A DNA stretch of 64,000 nt from Thalassospiraceae bacterium LMO-JJ14 (GCA_021555105.2 CP134604.1:3324501-3388500); one strand, 5' to 3'; shown: positions 1 through 10,191, counted from the stretch's first letter. Made by a program: numbers and translations. Notes: generated by a model not told the origin, from the sequence alone.

Positions 1-227
1 ACCCGGCCGAGATCGGCATTGGCGATATCGACGCCCCCGACTGGGGCGACAAGACTGAATTCAGAGACGGTGAAATTCCCGTCTTCTGGGCCTGCGGTGT
101 AACGCCGCAAAATGCTGTCAGATCGGCACGTCCGTCGATCTGCATTACCCATGCCCCTGGCAGAATGCTGGTAACAGATGTTCCGGCCTGGGCCACGGAT
201 TCGAAAATACCAAATTCTTCAAACTAA
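1..227 (+). CDS. DUF1445 / D-glutamate cyclase-like hydro-lyase, C-terminal part
   Basis: An open frame enters from the left edge (codons start at base 3) and stops with TAA at 225-227, leaving 74 residues. They include the runs [15 protein letters not shown] and [12 protein letters not shown], which I recognise as the conserved C-terminal end of the DUF1445 family (putative hydro-lyases; the mammalian relative is D-glutamate cyclase, which makes 5-oxo-D-proline). The start lies outside the window. The next gene begins 15 bases downstream, so it is probably the first or an early gene of the operon containing the TRAP transporter and the 5-oxoprolinase, a fitting partner if the substrate is D-glutamate. 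The family is firm; the reaction is inferred. Confidence 0.8.
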   Translation, partial: PAEIGIGDIDAPDWGDKTEFRDGEIPVFWACGVTPQNAVRSARPSICITHAPGRMLVTDVPAWATDSKIPNSSN

Positions 228-242
228 GGGAGACTTATAGTC

Positions 243-1292
243 ATGAGACGTCTTACATCAATTGGACTTGCCTGTGCATTCGGCATTGCGGCCATGTCGG
301 CCTCGACGCCCGCATCGGCTGCCGACGTGACCATCAAGGCCGTCGGCACCTGGGGCAATCTGACCAACTACCAAAAACACGAAGGCCCGTTCTGGAGCGA
401 CGTCATCGGCAAAGCGTCCGGCGGCTCCATCAAGGGCGAAATCAAGCCGCAGACCGACCTTGGCCTTAAGGGCTTTGAAATCATGCGCCTTCTGAAGCAG
501 GGTGTGTTCAACTATGCGCACGGCGTCATGGGTTACGTGTCGGCTGAAAACGCCATGTTCGACGGTGTCGATCTGTCGTCGCTGGCGCAGGATATCAAAA
601 CCGAGCGCAAGGTCGTCGATGCCTACATGCCGATCATGGCCAAGAAGTTCGAGGAAATCTACGACTCGAAGCTGATGCAGCTGTACCCGTTCCCGAGCCA
701 GAACCTGTGGTGCAACGCCGAGATTAATTCGATTGACGATCTCAAAGGCAAGAAGGTCCGTACCTACACCGCCTCGCTTGCCGACTTCGTGCAGGGCGTC
801 GGTGGCACGCCTGTCACCGTGGCGTTCGCGGAAGTCATCCCGGCGCTGCAGAAAGGCGTCGTCGATTGCGGCATCACCGGCACCATGCCGGCCTATAACG
901 CCAAGTGGTACCAGGCCGCAACGCACGCCTACACCATGCGCGTGGGTTGGGGCATCGCGTTCGGCGCCATCAGCCTGAAGACGTGGAACAGTCTGTCTGC
1001 CGATCAGCAGAAAACCCTGCAGAGCGAAATCGACAAGCTGACCGACCGCATGTGGACGGAAACCGCCCAGGAAGACGCGCTTGCCATTCAGTGCCTGACC
1101 GGCAAGGAATGCCCGCTGGGTCCAGTCGGCGGCATGAAGCTGGTAGAGCCGTCCGCCGAAGACATCAAGAAGCAGAAGAAAATCGCTCAGGATGTCGTCG
1201 TCAAGAACTGGGCGGACCGTTGCGACGCCGAATGTGTCACGACCTGGAACAAGGTCGTCGGCCCGATTGTCGGCATCACCGCCAAGAAATAA
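243..1292 (+). CDS. TRAP transporter substrate-binding protein (DctP family)
   Basis: This 349-residue protein has an N-terminal signal peptide (residues 1-26, cut after ASA), so it is periplasmic. It shows the DctP fold pattern: a segment with INSIDDLKGKKVRTYT followed by the binding-site region GGTPVTVAFAEVIPALQKGVVDCGITG. It would capture an organic acid and hand it to the DctQM permease encoded next. The start is backed by GGGAGA ten bases upstream of ATG. It lies between a DUF1445 gene and DctQ. The ligand cannot be read from sequence; the downstream 5-oxoprolinase suggests 5-oxoproline or D-glutamate. A strong hairpin follows the stop codon. Confidence 0.9.
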   Translation: MRRLTSIGLACAFGIAAMSASTPASAADVTIKAVGTWGNLTNYQKHEGPFWSDVIGKASGGSIKGEIKPQTDLGLKGFEIMRLLKQGVFNYAHGVMGYVSAENAMFDGVDLSSLAQDIKTERKVVDAYMPIMAKKFEEIYDSKLMQLYPFPSQNLWCNAEINSIDDLKGKKVRTYTASLADFVQGVGGTPVTVAFAEVIPALQKGVVDCGITGTMPAYNAKWYQAATHAYTMRVGWGIAFGAISLKTWNSLSADQQKTLQSEIDKLTDRMWTETAQEDALAIQCLTGKECPLGPVGGMKLVEPSAEDIKKQKKIAQDVVVKNWADRCDAECVTTWNKVVGPIVGITAKK

Positions 1293-1307
1293 GAAACGCT
1301 TTATCGG

Positions 1308-1344
1308 GGCCGGGGAGATTTCAGTCTCCCCGGCCACGGTTTTT
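1308..1344 (+). terminator. hairpin with short T tract between dctP and dctQ
   Basis: A perfect 11-bp stem (1308-1318 with 1325-1335) closes a 6-base loop, and five T residues follow at 1340-1344. It sits inside the TRAP operon after the binding-protein gene. It is most likely a partial terminator or an mRNA 3'-end stabiliser that keeps binding-protein levels above permease levels. Confidence 0.7.
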
Positions 1345-1358
1345 CAGGGAGCTCACTG

Positions 1359-1925
1359 ATGAATTTTCTCGATAAGACCTTAAAGGGCCTGGACGGGATA
1401 GCCTTACGCCTCGTGTGGTTTGGCGGTGCGCTTCTGATCCTGGCCGCGTTGATCGTCACCGTCGATGTCATCCTGCGGAAACTGTTCGGCATCTCAATGG
1501 CCGGTTCGGATGAACTCAGCGGCTACGCCTTCGGCATCGCCACCAGCCTCTCGCTGACCTATGCCCTATTACACCGCTCCAATATCCGCGTCGATGCACT
1601 GTACCAGCACCTGCCCGAGTGGCTGCGCTGTACGCTCGATATCGTCGGCAATATTTTATTGATCTCTTTCATCGGCTATGTGTCCTGGCGCGCCTCTCTG
1701 CTGCTCGCCGACACCTACGCCAACCAGTCGCGGTCGATTTCACCGCTGCAAACCCCGCTCGCCATTCCGCAGACGGCCTGGTTCGTCGGCCTTCTACTGT
1801 TCGTCGTCACCGGGATCGTCATGATCATTTCGTCGCTGATCTCGTTTTTCAAACGGGACTGGACCGCCATTCAGCAGATGTTCGGCATCAAGTCCCTCGA
1901 CGAACAAATTGAAGAAGAAAGCTGA
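1359..1925 (+). CDS. TRAP transporter small permease (DctQ family)
   Basis: The 188-residue protein has four hydrophobic segments (about residues 20-42, 56-72, 92-112 and 135-160), the four-helix pattern of DctQ subunits. These pair with DctM in the inner membrane. ATG is preceded by CAGGGAG. The gene lies 66 bases after dctP, across the hairpin, and 9 bases before dctM. The C-terminal tail is acidic (DEQIEEES). Length and position are usual for the family. Confidence 0.88.
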   Translation: MNFLDKTLKGLDGIALRLVWFGGALLILAALIVTVDVILRKLFGISMAGSDELSGYAFGIATSLSLTYALLHRSNIRVDALYQHLPEWLRCTLDIVGNILLISFIGYVSWRASLLLADTYANQSRSISPLQTPLAIPQTAWFVGLLLFVVTGIVMIISSLISFFKRDWTAIQQMFGIKSLDEQIEEES

Positions 1926-1934
1926 ACCCCCGCC

Positions 1935-3218
1935 ATGATGATACAAGCAATCCTGTTTCTGATGGCGCTGGTCATTATCAGCGTACCGATTGCCGCCGTT
2001 CTCGGCTGGCTCGGCCTGTTCATGTCGAATTTCCATTCGTTCATGCCCCTGCATCTCGCGATCGGCGACATCTTCTGGCAGAACAGCATTGAATTCCTGC
2101 TTGTCGCCATTCCGATGTTCGTCCTGATGGGCGAGATCCTGCTGCGTTCCGGTATCACGGCGCGCATGTACGAAGGCATGGTGCAATGGCTCGGCTGGCT
2201 CCCCGGCGGCCTGATGCATTCCAACATCGGCGCCTGCGCGCTGTTCGCGGCAACCTCCGGTTCCAGCGTCGCGACGGCGGCGACCATCGGCACCGTGGCG
2301 CTGCCGGAAGTGGAAAAGCACAACTACAACGAACGCCTGTTCCTCGGCACAATCGCAGCGGGCGGCACGCTCGGTATCCTGATCCCGCCGTCGATCAACC
2401 TGATCATCTACGGCCTGCTGACCGACACCTCGGTGCCGGAGCTGTATCTGGCGGGATTCCTGCCGGGTCTGTTGCTGGCCGGCCTGTTCATGACGACGAT
2501 CGCCATCGCATGTTTCTTCAAACCCGAATGGGACGGCGATCCGGTGCCGCAGGATTGGTCGGCGAAGGTTCGTTCCCTTTCCGGTCTGTTGCCGCCGCTC
2601 GGTATTTTCGTCGTCGTCGTCGGCTCGATCTATGCTGGCGTCGCGACACCGACCGAAGGCGCATCGCTCGGTGTGATTGCGTCGCTCGGCCTGGCCGCGC
2701 AGAACCGCACGCTGACCGTCGAAATGCTGAAGCGCGCCATCGAAGGCACCATGCGCACGACCGCAATGATCATGCTGATTATTCTGGCGGCGATCTTCCT
2801 CAACTTCATTCTGGCCGCAGTCGGCCTGACGCAGGCATTGGCGGATTTCGTCACCGGCCTCGGCCTGACGCCGATGCAGACCATGTTCATGATCGTGTTG
2901 TTCTACATCATCCTCGGGTGCTTCATGGAGACGCTGTCGATGCTGCTGACCACGGCGCCGCTGATTGCACCGGTTGTCGTGCAGCTCGGCTTCGATCCGG
3001 TGTGGTTCGGCGTTCTGCTGATGGTACTGCTGGAGGCGGCACTTATCACACCGCCGATCGGCATCAACCTGTATGTCGTGCAGGGCATCCGCAAGCAGGG
3101 CGGCCTCAACGACGTGATGATCGGCACGCTGCCGTTTGTACTCGCCATGTTTGCGATGGTCGGCCTGTTATTGGCCTTCCCTGAAATCGCACTCTGGTTA
3201 CCGCAACTGTTCTACTGA
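1935..3218 (+). CDS. TRAP transporter large permease (DctM family)
   Basis: A 427-residue polytopic membrane protein with the DctM signature regions: FLLVAIPMFVLMGEILLRSG near residue 55, the SGSSVATAATIGTVALPE loop and GGTLGILIPPSINLIIYG around residues 140-160. It is the sodium-coupled translocation subunit of the secondary transporter formed with the two preceding genes. The length is typical. The 5-oxoprolinase start follows 63 bases later on the same strand with a good ribosome-binding site, so the same transcript probably covers both. Confidence 0.92.
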   Translation: MMIQAILFLMALVIISVPIAAVLGWLGLFMSNFHSFMPLHLAIGDIFWQNSIEFLLVAIPMFVLMGEILLRSGITARMYEGMVQWLGWLPGGLMHSNIGACALFAATSGSSVATAATIGTVALPEVEKHNYNERLFLGTIAAGGTLGILIPPSINLIIYGLLTDTSVPELYLAGFLPGLLLAGLFMTTIAIACFFKPEWDGDPVPQDWSAKVRSLSGLLPPLGIFVVVVGSIYAGVATPTEGASLGVIASLGLAAQNRTLTVEMLKRAIEGTMRTTAMIMLIILAAIFLNFILAAVGLTQALADFVTGLGLTPMQTMFMIVLFYIILGCFMETLSMLLTTAPLIAPVVVQLGFDPVWFGVLLMVLLEAALITPPIGINLYVVQGIRKQGGLNDVMIGTLPFVLAMFAMVGLLLAFPEIALWLPQLFY

Positions 3219-3281
3219 CTTTAAACCTATTAAGGGGAAAGCACGCCCGAAGTGCGCCCCGAACTCAAGGAGAGACTTGCC

Positions 3282-6200
3282 ATGTGGCAGATCTGGATCG
3301 ACCGGGGCGGCACCTTTACCGACCTCGTAGCCCGCAAACCGAACGGTGAACTGCTGACCCACAAGCTGCTCTCGGAAAACCCGGAACAGTACGAAGACGC
3401 GGCCCTGCAGGGCATCCGCGATCTGCTGGGGATCCCCAAGGGCGAACCGATCCCGGCGGGTAAGGTCGAGGCGGTCAAGATGGGCACCACGGTTGCCACC
3501 AATGCGCTTCTCGAGCGCAAGGGCGACCGCACGGCGCTGGTCATCACAAAGGGCTTCGGCGATGCGCTCAGGATCGGTTATCAGAACCGCCCGCGCCTGT
3601 TCGACATGAACATCAAACTGCCGGAACTCGTCTATGAGCAGGTTCTCGAAGCGGACGAACGGGTCGCGGTCGACGGCGAGATTCTGGCGCCGCTCGACGA
3701 GGATGCGTTGCGCGACGGCCTGCAGAAGGTTTTCGAAAGCGGTATCCGATCCGTCGCCATCGCCTTCCTGCACGGATACAAACACAACGATCACGAAATC
3801 CGCGCCGGCGAGATCGCACGAGACGTCGGGTTCACCCAGATTTCAGTGTCGCATCAGGTCAGCCCGTTGATCAAACTGGTGTCGCGCGGCGATACCACGG
3901 TGGTCGATGCCTATCTGTCGCCGATTTTGCGGCGCTACGTCGACCGCGTCGCGGCGGATCTGGAAGCCGAAGGCGGCGACGGCCCGCGCCTGATGTTCAT
4001 GCAATCGAACGGCGGGCTGACCGACGCCAAGCTGTTTCAGGGCAAGGATTCCATTCTGTCTGGACCTGCGGGTGGTGTTGTCGGCATGGTCCGCACGGCG
4101 CAGATCGCCGGCTTCGACAACATCATCGGCTTCGACATGGGCGGCACATCGACCGATGTCGCGCACTTCGACGGAGAATACGAACGCTCGCTCGAAAGCG
4201 TCGTCGCCGGGGTGCGCATGCGGGCACCGATGATGAATATCCATACCGTTGCCGCGGGCGGCGGGTCGATCCTGATGTTCGACGGCGCGCGGTTCCGCGT
4301 CGGGCCGGAAAGCGCCGGCGCCAATCCAGGACCTGCGTCCTATCGCCGCGGCGGCCCGTTGGCCGTCACCGATTGCAACGTCATGCTCGGCAAAATTCAA
4401 CCGCAGTACTTCCCAAGCGTGTTCGGCCCGAATGCCGACGAACGCCTTGATGGTGACGTGGTAAAGGCGAAATTCGAAGAGCTGGCCGACCGTATCGCAG
4501 CGGAAACCGGCGAAGCCCGGCGCACGCCCGAAGACATCGCCGAAGGGTTCCTGACAATCGCCGTCGAAAACATGGCCAATGCGATCAAGCAGATTTCCGT
4601 ACAGCGCGGCTACGACATCACCCATTACGTACTCAACTGCTTTGGCGGTGCCGGCGGACAGCACGCGTGTCTGGTCGCCGATGCGCTCGGCATGAAGACC
4701 GTCTTCGTACACCCGTTCGCCGGTGTGCTGTCGGCATACGGCATGGGTCTCGCCGATATCCGTGCGCTTCGTGAACGCTCGGTCAACGAGCCGGTCGACG
4801 ACGACGCGATCGGGCGCCTGCAAACGTTGCTCGACAACATGGCCGCCGATGCCCGCGCCGAAGTCAGGTCCCAGGGGATCGAGGAAAAGCAGATAACGGA
4901 CCATCGCCGCGCGCACTTGCGCTACGAAGGCACCGACAGCGCCCTCGTCGTCAACGTCGCCGACGCGGTGACGATGACAAAGGAATTCGAAGAACTGCAC
5001 CGCCAGCGCTTCGGCTTCGTACCCGAAGGCCGCAAGTTGGTCATCGAGGCGCTCGACGTCGAGGCTGTCGGCGCCACGGAAGGCATGATCGATCCGGAAA
5101 TCGACGCCATGCCCGATGCGGCTGCGATGCGCCCGCGCGACACCGTGCGGATGTATTCCGGCGGCGAAAACCACGACACACCGATCTACGCGCGTGAAGC
5201 GTTCCTGCCCGGGGATACTGTCGAAGGCCCGGCGATCATCACCGAAGACACGGCGACCACGGTCGTCGAACCCGGCTGGCAGGCGTATCTGAACACACGC
5301 GGCCATCTGATCTTGAAGCGCGTCAAGGAACGCCCGCAAACCTATGCTGTCGGCACCGAAGCCGACCCGGTGATGCTGGAGATCTTCAACAACCTGTTCA
5401 TGTCCATCGCCGAGCAGATGGGTGCGACGCTGGCCAATACGGCGTATTCCGTGAACATCAAGGAACGTCTCGATTTCTCGTGCGCGATCTTTGACATCGA
5501 AGGCAATCTGGTCGCCAACGCACCGCACATGCCGATCCATCTGGGATCCATGGGCGAAAGCATCAAGACCGTGATCCGCGAGAACGCAGGTACGATCAAA
5601 CCGGGCAACGTCTATGCGTTGAACGCACCGTACAACGGCGGCACGCACCTGCCCGACGTCACCGTCATCACGCCGGTGTTCGACGACAACGGCAAGGACA
5701 TCCTGTTCTATGTCGGCTCGCGCGGTCATCAGGCCGACATCGGCGGGCGCACACCGGGCTCCGCACCCCCGGATTCGACGCATATCGAGGATGAAGGTGT
5801 GCTGATCGATAACTTCCTTCTCGTCGAGGAAGGCCGGCTCCGCGAGAAGGAAACCTATGAACTGCTGAAGTCCGGCAAGTATCCGTGCCGCAATCCGATG
5901 CAGAACATGGCCGACCTGACGGCGCAGATCGCCGCCAACGAAACCGGCGTACGCGAGCTGCGCAAGATGATCACGCATTTCGGTCTCGACGTTGTGCATG
6001 CCTATATGGGCCATGTGCAGGACAACGCCGAGGAATCCGTCCGCCGTGTCCTCGATGTGCTGGCCGACTGCGAATTCAACTATCCGATGGACAACGGCGA
6101 TCAGATTCAGGTCAAGATCACCGTCGACCGCAAGGCGCGCGAGGCACTGATCGACTTCACCGGCACCTCGCCACAAGGCAATCACAACTACAATGCACCG

Positions 6201-6893
6201 CTCGCGGTCTGCAAAGCGGCGGTGTTGTATGTGTTCCGTACGATGGTGGATGACGAGATCCCCTTGAACGAAGGCTGCCTGAAACCGCTCAAGATCAAGG
6301 TGCCGAAAAAATCGATCATCAGCCCGGAATACCCGGCGGCCGTGATCGCCGGCAACACCGAGGTCTCGCAGTGCATCACCGATACGCTATACGGCGCACT
6401 CGGCGTATTGGCATCGTCGCAAGGCACGATGAACAACTTTGTCTACGGCAACGACGTCCATCAGAACTATGAAACCATCTGCGGCGGCACCGGCGCGGGT
6501 GACGGTTTCGACGGCTGCGATGCCGTGCACTCGCACATGACCAATACGCGGATGACCGACACGGAAGTGCTGGAAAACCGCTTCCCGGTCCGGGTCGAGG
6601 AATTCTCGATTCGCAAGGGGTCGGGTGGTGACGGCAAGAATCACGGTGGCAACGGCGTGATCCGCAGCATGCGGTTCCTGGAAAAAATGACCGCCACCGT
6701 GCTGTCCAGCCACCGACATACAGACCCGTTCGGTCTTAAAGGCGGCAAGGCCGGCGAGCGCGGCGAGAATTTCGTGGTCCGCGCCGACGGCAGCATCGAC
6801 AAATTGCGCGGTAACGACGAGACGGAAATGAATCCGGGCGACACCTTCGTTCTGAAAACGCCGGGCGGCGGGGGGTACGGGACGCCGGATTGA
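3282..6893 (+). CDS. 5-oxoprolinase (hydantoinase A and B domains fused)
   Basis: The 1203-residue protein joins a HyuA-type ATP-grasping half (about residues 1-690) to a HyuB-type half (about 700-1203). The opening [10 protein letters not shown], the DMGGTSTD motif near residue 285 and the B-half start [18 protein letters not shown] identify it. A fused A-B chain of this length is the layout of ATP-dependent 5-oxoprolinase (5-oxoproline to glutamate); bacterial N-methylhydantoinases usually use two polypeptides. The reading frame is open from GTG at 3252, but AAGGAGAG lies just before the ATG at 3282, which I prefer. Together with the upstream TRAP genes and DUF1445 it suggests import and opening of 5-oxoproline. 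A related cyclic amide remains possible. Confidence 0.88.
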   Translation: MWQIWIDRGGTFTDLVARKPNGELLTHKLLSENPEQYEDAALQGIRDLLGIPKGEPIPAGKVEAVKMGTTVATNALLERKGDRTALVITKGFGDALRIGYQNRPRLFDMNIKLPELVYEQVLEADERVAVDGEILAPLDEDALRDGLQKVFESGIRSVAIAFLHGYKHNDHEIRAGEIARDVGFTQISVSHQVSPLIKLVSRGDTTVVDAYLSPILRRYVDRVAADLEAEGGDGPRLMFMQSNGGLTDAKLFQGKDSILSGPAGGVVGMVRTAQIAGFDNIIGFDMGGTSTDVAHFDGEYERSLESVVAGVRMRAPMMNIHTVAAGGGSILMFDGARFRVGPESAGANPGPASYRRGGPLAVTDCNVMLGKIQPQYFPSVFGPNADERLDGDVVKAKFEELADRIAAETGEARRTPEDIAEGFLTIAVENMANAIKQISVQRGYDITHYVLNCFGGAGGQHACLVADALGMKTVFVHPFAGVLSAYGMGLADIRALRERSVNEPVDDDAIGRLQTLLDNMAADARAEVRSQGIEEKQITDHRRAHLRYEGTDSALVVNVADAVTMTKEFEELHRQRFGFVPEGRKLVIEALDVEAVGATEGMIDPEIDAMPDAAAMRPRDTVRMYSGGENHDTPIYAREAFLPGDTVEGPAIITEDTATTVVEPGWQAYLNTRGHLILKRVKERPQTYAVGTEADPVMLEIFNNLFMSIAEQMGATLANTAYSVNIKERLDFSCAIFDIEGNLVANAPHMPIHLGSMGESIKTVIRENAGTIKPGNVYALNAPYNGGTHLPDVTVITPVFDDNGKDILFYVGSRGHQADIGGRTPGSAPPDSTHIEDEGVLIDNFLLVEEGRLREKETYELLKSGKYPCRNPMQNMADLTAQIAANETGVRELRKMITHFGLDVVHAYMGHVQDNAEESVRRVLDVLADCEFNYPMDNGDQIQVKITVDRKAREALIDFTGTSPQGNHNYNAPLAVCKAAVLYVFRTMVDDEIPLNEGCLKPLKIKVPKKSIISPEYPAAVIAGNTEVSQCITDTLYGALGVLASSQGTMNNFVYGNDVHQNYETICGGTGAGDGFDGCDAVHSHMTNTRMTDTEVLENRFPVRVEEFSIRKGSGGDGKNHGGNGVIRSMRFLEKMTATVLSSHRHTDPFGLKGGKAGERGENFVVRADGSIDKLRGNDETEMNPGDTFVLKTPGGGGYGTPD

Positions 6894-7084
6894 CCGGCGG
6901 AAAGGCAGACCGGGCCAACCGGGCCGGATAGAATTTGTGATGATTTAGGTGATTTTAACGCAAAATCTTGTATGCAGAACGCCAAACCGGTATTTTTGAG
7001 GCGAATCGCTTTGCAGGCGAACAGTCTTTCAACAAGACCCGGCTGTTCGATGCAGGCCTGTAACGGTCGGGATACTCTGGGAGC

Positions 7085-8413
7085 GTGGCATTGCCATTTA
7101 AACGGCTGACAATTTGCCTATCCGTTGCCGCCGCTTGTCTGGCGGCGGTTCCGGTACCGGGCATGGCCAATCCCATCGAGATTGAACTGACCGGCTTGAT
7201 TACCCAGCATCCGCAGATCAAGGCCGCCGAAAAATCCCTGCAGTCATCCCGTCAGGGTGTGAAGTCAGCGATCGCCAATTTCTATCCGACGGTTTCGCTA
7301 ACGGGCGATGCCGGTTACGAACATATCGACAGCCCGTCCGCGCGAAGCGACAATGCACCGGAAGGCGACGCATACGGTCGCACGCGCAATACCGCATCGC
7401 TGACCGTGACGCAGAATCTGTTCAACGGCTATGCTAACGCCTCGGCGGTAAGAACGGCGCGGCTCAACCGGGAATTGGCACAGATTTCCTTCGAAGGCAC
7501 ACGGCAGAACACCATATTCGAAGGCATCCAGGTCTATATAGATGTGCTGCGCCAACGCCGCCTGATCGAACTCGCCCGCGAAAATGAAGCGACCATCCAG
7601 CGCCAGCTCAATCTCGAAGACGAACGCGTGCAGCGCGGCTCCGGTGTGGCGGTCGATGTGCTGCAGGCCAAGTCCCGGCTGCAGATCGCCAAGGAACGGC
7701 GCGTCAATTTCGAAGGCGCGCTGGAAGACGCCATCAGCCGCTATACACAGGTCTTTGCCCATCCGCCGGATATCGAAGCAATGCTCGATCCCGAACCGCC
7801 GATCGACCTGATCCCGAGCGAACTGTCCAAATCGATCGATATCGCCATCGTCGAAAATCCTGCCGTCGGTAACTCCGGGACCACCGTCGAAGTCGCCCGA
7901 GAGCGCCGTCGCACAGTCCGTGCCGAGCTGTTCCCGACGGTCGATCTGGAAGGCACCTATAACTACGAGAAGCACAACAACGCGACGCTCGGCACCCGGC
8001 GCGATTACTCGCTCGTTGTCTCCAGCACGTGGGAGCTTTTCTCCGGGTTCTCGACCCGCGCCTCGATGGCGCAGGCGGCTTACGATTATCATGCCAGTAA
8101 GGACCAGCACGAGTACACGGTCCGCAAGGTGGTCGAGCAGAGCAAGCTCGCCTGGCAATCGCTTCTGACCGCACGCGAACGCCTTGAACTGCTTGAAAAC
8201 GCCGTCAATATCGCATCGGAAGTATTCGAAAGCCGCAAGAAACTGCGCGAGGCCGGGAAAGAAACCGTGATCAACGTTCTCGACGCCGAGAACGAGGTCA
8301 ACAACGCGCAGATCAACTACACCTCAGCCTTCTATGACGAACGCCTCGCCGTCTATCAGCTTCTCCTCGCCATGGGCCGGCTCGACAGCAAGAACCTCGC
8401 GCTCGGTTTCTAG
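7085..8413 (+). CDS. TolC family outer-membrane efflux/secretion protein
   Basis: This 442-residue protein begins at GTG and has a signal peptide (about residues 1-28, ending GMAN). Two repeated halves with long alpha-helical, coiled-coil-like stretches follow, including SLTVTQNLFNGYANASAVRTA and its repeat SLVVSSTWELFSGFSTRASM. These are the outer-membrane factor repeats of TolC, which forms the trimeric channel for type I secretion and RND or MFS efflux. No membrane-fusion or inner-membrane partner lies nearby, so it is probably shared. The gene is separated from the oxoprolinase operon by 191 bases. Confidence 0.9.
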   Translation: MALPFKRLTICLSVAAACLAAVPVPGMANPIEIELTGLITQHPQIKAAEKSLQSSRQGVKSAIANFYPTVSLTGDAGYEHIDSPSARSDNAPEGDAYGRTRNTASLTVTQNLFNGYANASAVRTARLNRELAQISFEGTRQNTIFEGIQVYIDVLRQRRLIELARENEATIQRQLNLEDERVQRGSGVAVDVLQAKSRLQIAKERRVNFEGALEDAISRYTQVFAHPPDIEAMLDPEPPIDLIPSELSKSIDIAIVENPAVGNSGTTVEVARERRRTVRAELFPTVDLEGTYNYEKHNNATLGTRRDYSLVVSSTWELFSGFSTRASMAQAAYDYHASKDQHEYTVRKVVEQSKLAWQSLLTARERLELLENAVNIASEVFESRKKLREAGKETVINVLDAENEVNNAQINYTSAFYDERLAVYQLLLAMGRLDSKNLALGF

Positions 8414-8432
8414 CCCGAAAGACCTTAAATCC

Positions 8433-9401
8433 ATGTCCCTTCTCGTCAGCTTCGAAGATATTCAGGATGCCCGCGCGCGGCTGCACCCTTCCGTCCGCCG
8501 TACGCCGATCCTTCCCGTAGCCCGTGACAGTCGCGAAATCGGCGCAGAGAAACTCTCTGTCAAATGCGAGAACCTGCAGGTCACCGGGGCCTATAAAATA
8601 CGCGCCGCTTTCACCATGCTCGACCGGCTTTCAGCCGCTGAGAAAGCGAAAGGCGTCGTTCTGACCTCAAGCGGTAATTTCGCCCAGGCTTTCGCATTCG
8701 CCGGCCGACTTCTCGGCGTACCGATCTGTGTCGTCATGCTGAACGAAACCAGCGCCTACAAGGTGGATGCGACCCGTGATCACGGCGCCGATGTCGTCTT
8801 CTGCGACGATGCCCTGGCCCGTCAGCCGATGGTCGGACAAGTTGCCAACGAGCGCGGCATGACCGCCATCGACACCTGGGAAGAATACTGGATTACCGCC
8901 GGTCATGCCTCACTCGGCATGGAAATCTGCGAGGACGCGCCGGATGTGCAGCAGGTTCTGGTCCCGGTCTCGTCCGGCGGCGTCGCCGGCGGCACCGCCG
9001 CCGCGGTCAAGCACATACGCCCGGACGTCAAGGTCATCGGCGTGCAGCCCGAACGCGCCAATGCGGCTTATGTCTCGCGGGCGGCCGGCGAACCGACGGC
9101 CATCGATTACTGGGACAGCATCGCCGACGGCCTGTCGGCACGGCGTCCTGGCGAACGGCCGTTCGCGCATCTCGAAGCCTATATGGACGATATCGTTTTG
9201 GTGTCGGAAAACGATATCGGCCGCGCCTTCGTCACGCTGCTGACCCGCGCCAAGCTGCTGGGTGAAGCCGCCGGTGTCGTTGCCTCGGCGGCGTTTCTGG
9301 CGGGCAAGGTCGATACCTCTTTGAATACCGTCGCCGCGCTGACCGGCGGCAATCTGACCCGCGAAAGCATGGACAAGCTTTACGCCCTCGCCGAGGGCTG
9401 A
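8433..9401 (+). CDS. PLP-dependent threonine/serine dehydratase-like enzyme
   Basis: A 322-residue fold-type II PLP enzyme. Lys55 in ENLQVTGAYKIRAA is the expected Schiff-base lysine (more usually SFKIRGA), SSGNFAQAFAF binds the substrate carboxylate, and VSSGGVAGG is the phosphate-binding loop. It lacks the C-terminal ACT-like regulatory domain, so it resembles catabolic threonine or serine dehydratases, serine racemase, or hydroxyaspartate dehydratase; which one cannot be decided. The frame is open from 8334 inside tolC, but ATG 8433 places the family-typical N terminus after the tolC stop. A terminator follows. Confidence 0.82.
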   Translation: MSLLVSFEDIQDARARLHPSVRRTPILPVARDSREIGAEKLSVKCENLQVTGAYKIRAAFTMLDRLSAAEKAKGVVLTSSGNFAQAFAFAGRLLGVPICVVMLNETSAYKVDATRDHGADVVFCDDALARQPMVGQVANERGMTAIDTWEEYWITAGHASLGMEICEDAPDVQQVLVPVSSGGVAGGTAAAVKHIRPDVKVIGVQPERANAAYVSRAAGEPTAIDYWDSIADGLSARRPGERPFAHLEAYMDDIVLVSENDIGRAFVTLLTRAKLLGEAAGVVASAAFLAGKVDTSLNTVAALTGGNLTRESMDKLYALAEG

Positions 9402-9432
9402 AACCCTTTACCCGCCCCCGGACGCAGAAAGA

Positions 9433-9453
9433 CCCGGCCGAAGCCGGGCCTTT
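9433..9453 (+). terminator. putative intrinsic terminator after the dehydratase
   Basis: A 6-bp GC stem (9433-9438 with 9443-9448) around a CGAA tetraloop, followed by CC and TTT. The short T run makes it modest, but the position 32 bases after a stop codon fits. Confidence 0.5.
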
Positions 9454-9493
9454 CCTCGGGAACGCCGGGTTAGCTCCGACGCCCTGGGGGAAA

Positions 9494-9640
9494 TCAGGAA
9501 CCCCCGTTGAGCGCAGAACCGGCGAGGGTCTCTCCCGAAACCCGGTTGGTCGCATCGGCACAGGTCAGGGATTCGGCCGCCCTCACCCGTCCGTCGATAT
9601 CGCTGGCATTGAAATATATGATCATCGTCACGGCACTCAC
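9494..9640 (-). CDS. small hypothetical protein coupled to the preceding secreted protein gene
   Basis: A 48-codon frame on the minus strand starts with GTG overlapping the stop of the upstream gene (GTGA overlap, 9637-9640). The product would begin MSAVTMIIYFNASDIDGR and contains one cysteine; no family is recognised. A four-base start/stop overlap is typical of translational coupling, and the composition is protein-like. The frame is short and could be chance. Confidence 0.35.
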   Translation of the reverse strand: MSAVTMIIYFNASDIDGRVRAAESLTCADATNRVSGETLAGSALNGGS

Positions 9641-10071
9641 TTGCAGGCGACTTCGGCGTCGTACTGGAACGGCCGGTTATACCAGGATGGCTCCACGAAC
9701 AGGCCGATGTGTGCCGCACCGATATTTTTCATGCGGAAAGACGCTTTCTGGCCGCGCGCAAAACGCATCTGACGTGCGGAGACCTCCTTCGTCTGTCCCT
9801 CAAGGATGTGGTAAACCTTGAGCTTGCCAAGTTGTGGCCACTTGTCGCCGAGATTGACAATCTTGAAGGTGGCAGTGCCCTGCACGCAGGCGCTGACGAT
9901 TTCCAGATTGACGTTATCACCGCTCGACTGGGTCAGGTTGAGGATATTGACCTCGGCCCCCTGACGCTTTTCCAAAGGCAGCGGGACCGCGCGCTGTTGC
10001 GCCGCGGCCAAACCGGCAATACCGGTGACAAACGTAAACACTGAAATGATCGCAAGCCGTCTTAGAATCAC
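9637..10071 (-). CDS. secreted hypothetical protein
   Basis: A 144-residue protein with a clear signal peptide (residues 1-24, ending GLAAA before QQ), so it is periplasmic or secreted. The mature part has two cysteines (in SACVQG and the C-terminal VACK), which could form a disulfide, and a beta-rich composition. No family is recognised. It starts with GTG after GAGGGTGG, a good ribosome-binding site. It is transcribed away from the serine hydrolase promoter side and possibly together with the small frame downstream. Confidence 0.7.
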   Translation of the reverse strand: MILRRLAIISVFTFVTGIAGLAAAQQRAVPLPLEKRQGAEVNILNLTQSSGDNVNLEIVSACVQGTATFKIVNLGDKWPQLGKLKVYHILEGQTKEVSARQMRFARGQKASFRMKNIGAAHIGLFVEPSWYNRPFQYDAEVACK

Positions 10072-10191
10072 GGTTCCACCCTCAAGCTTTATTCGACAAG
10101 CCCCGCCCGTCGTTGGCTTAAGGTATAAAACCGCTTTGTAAGCGTCGTATGTCGCCGCTGTTAGAGAATGTTACAAAATGTGAATGCCAAC

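Noticed and set aside
258-1337. Minus-strand frame opposite the first dctP gene
   Set aside because: Antisense to a clear signal-peptide-bearing DctP protein and without domains or ribosome-binding site.
2186-3184. Second plus-strand frame inside dctM
   Set aside because: Arg/Asp/His-rich out-of-frame reading of a membrane protein gene; no hydrophobic segments or family.
3843-6185. 780-codon minus-strand frame inside the 5-oxoprolinase gene
   Set aside because: The plus-strand protein has full family motifs through this whole stretch; the antisense frame is a codon-bias shadow.
7085-9401. TolC-like gene and dehydratase as a type I secretion locus
   Set aside because: No HlyB or HlyD-type genes nearby; the Gld-like ABC operon at 15-19.7 kb lies several kilobases away on the other strand and is of another type.
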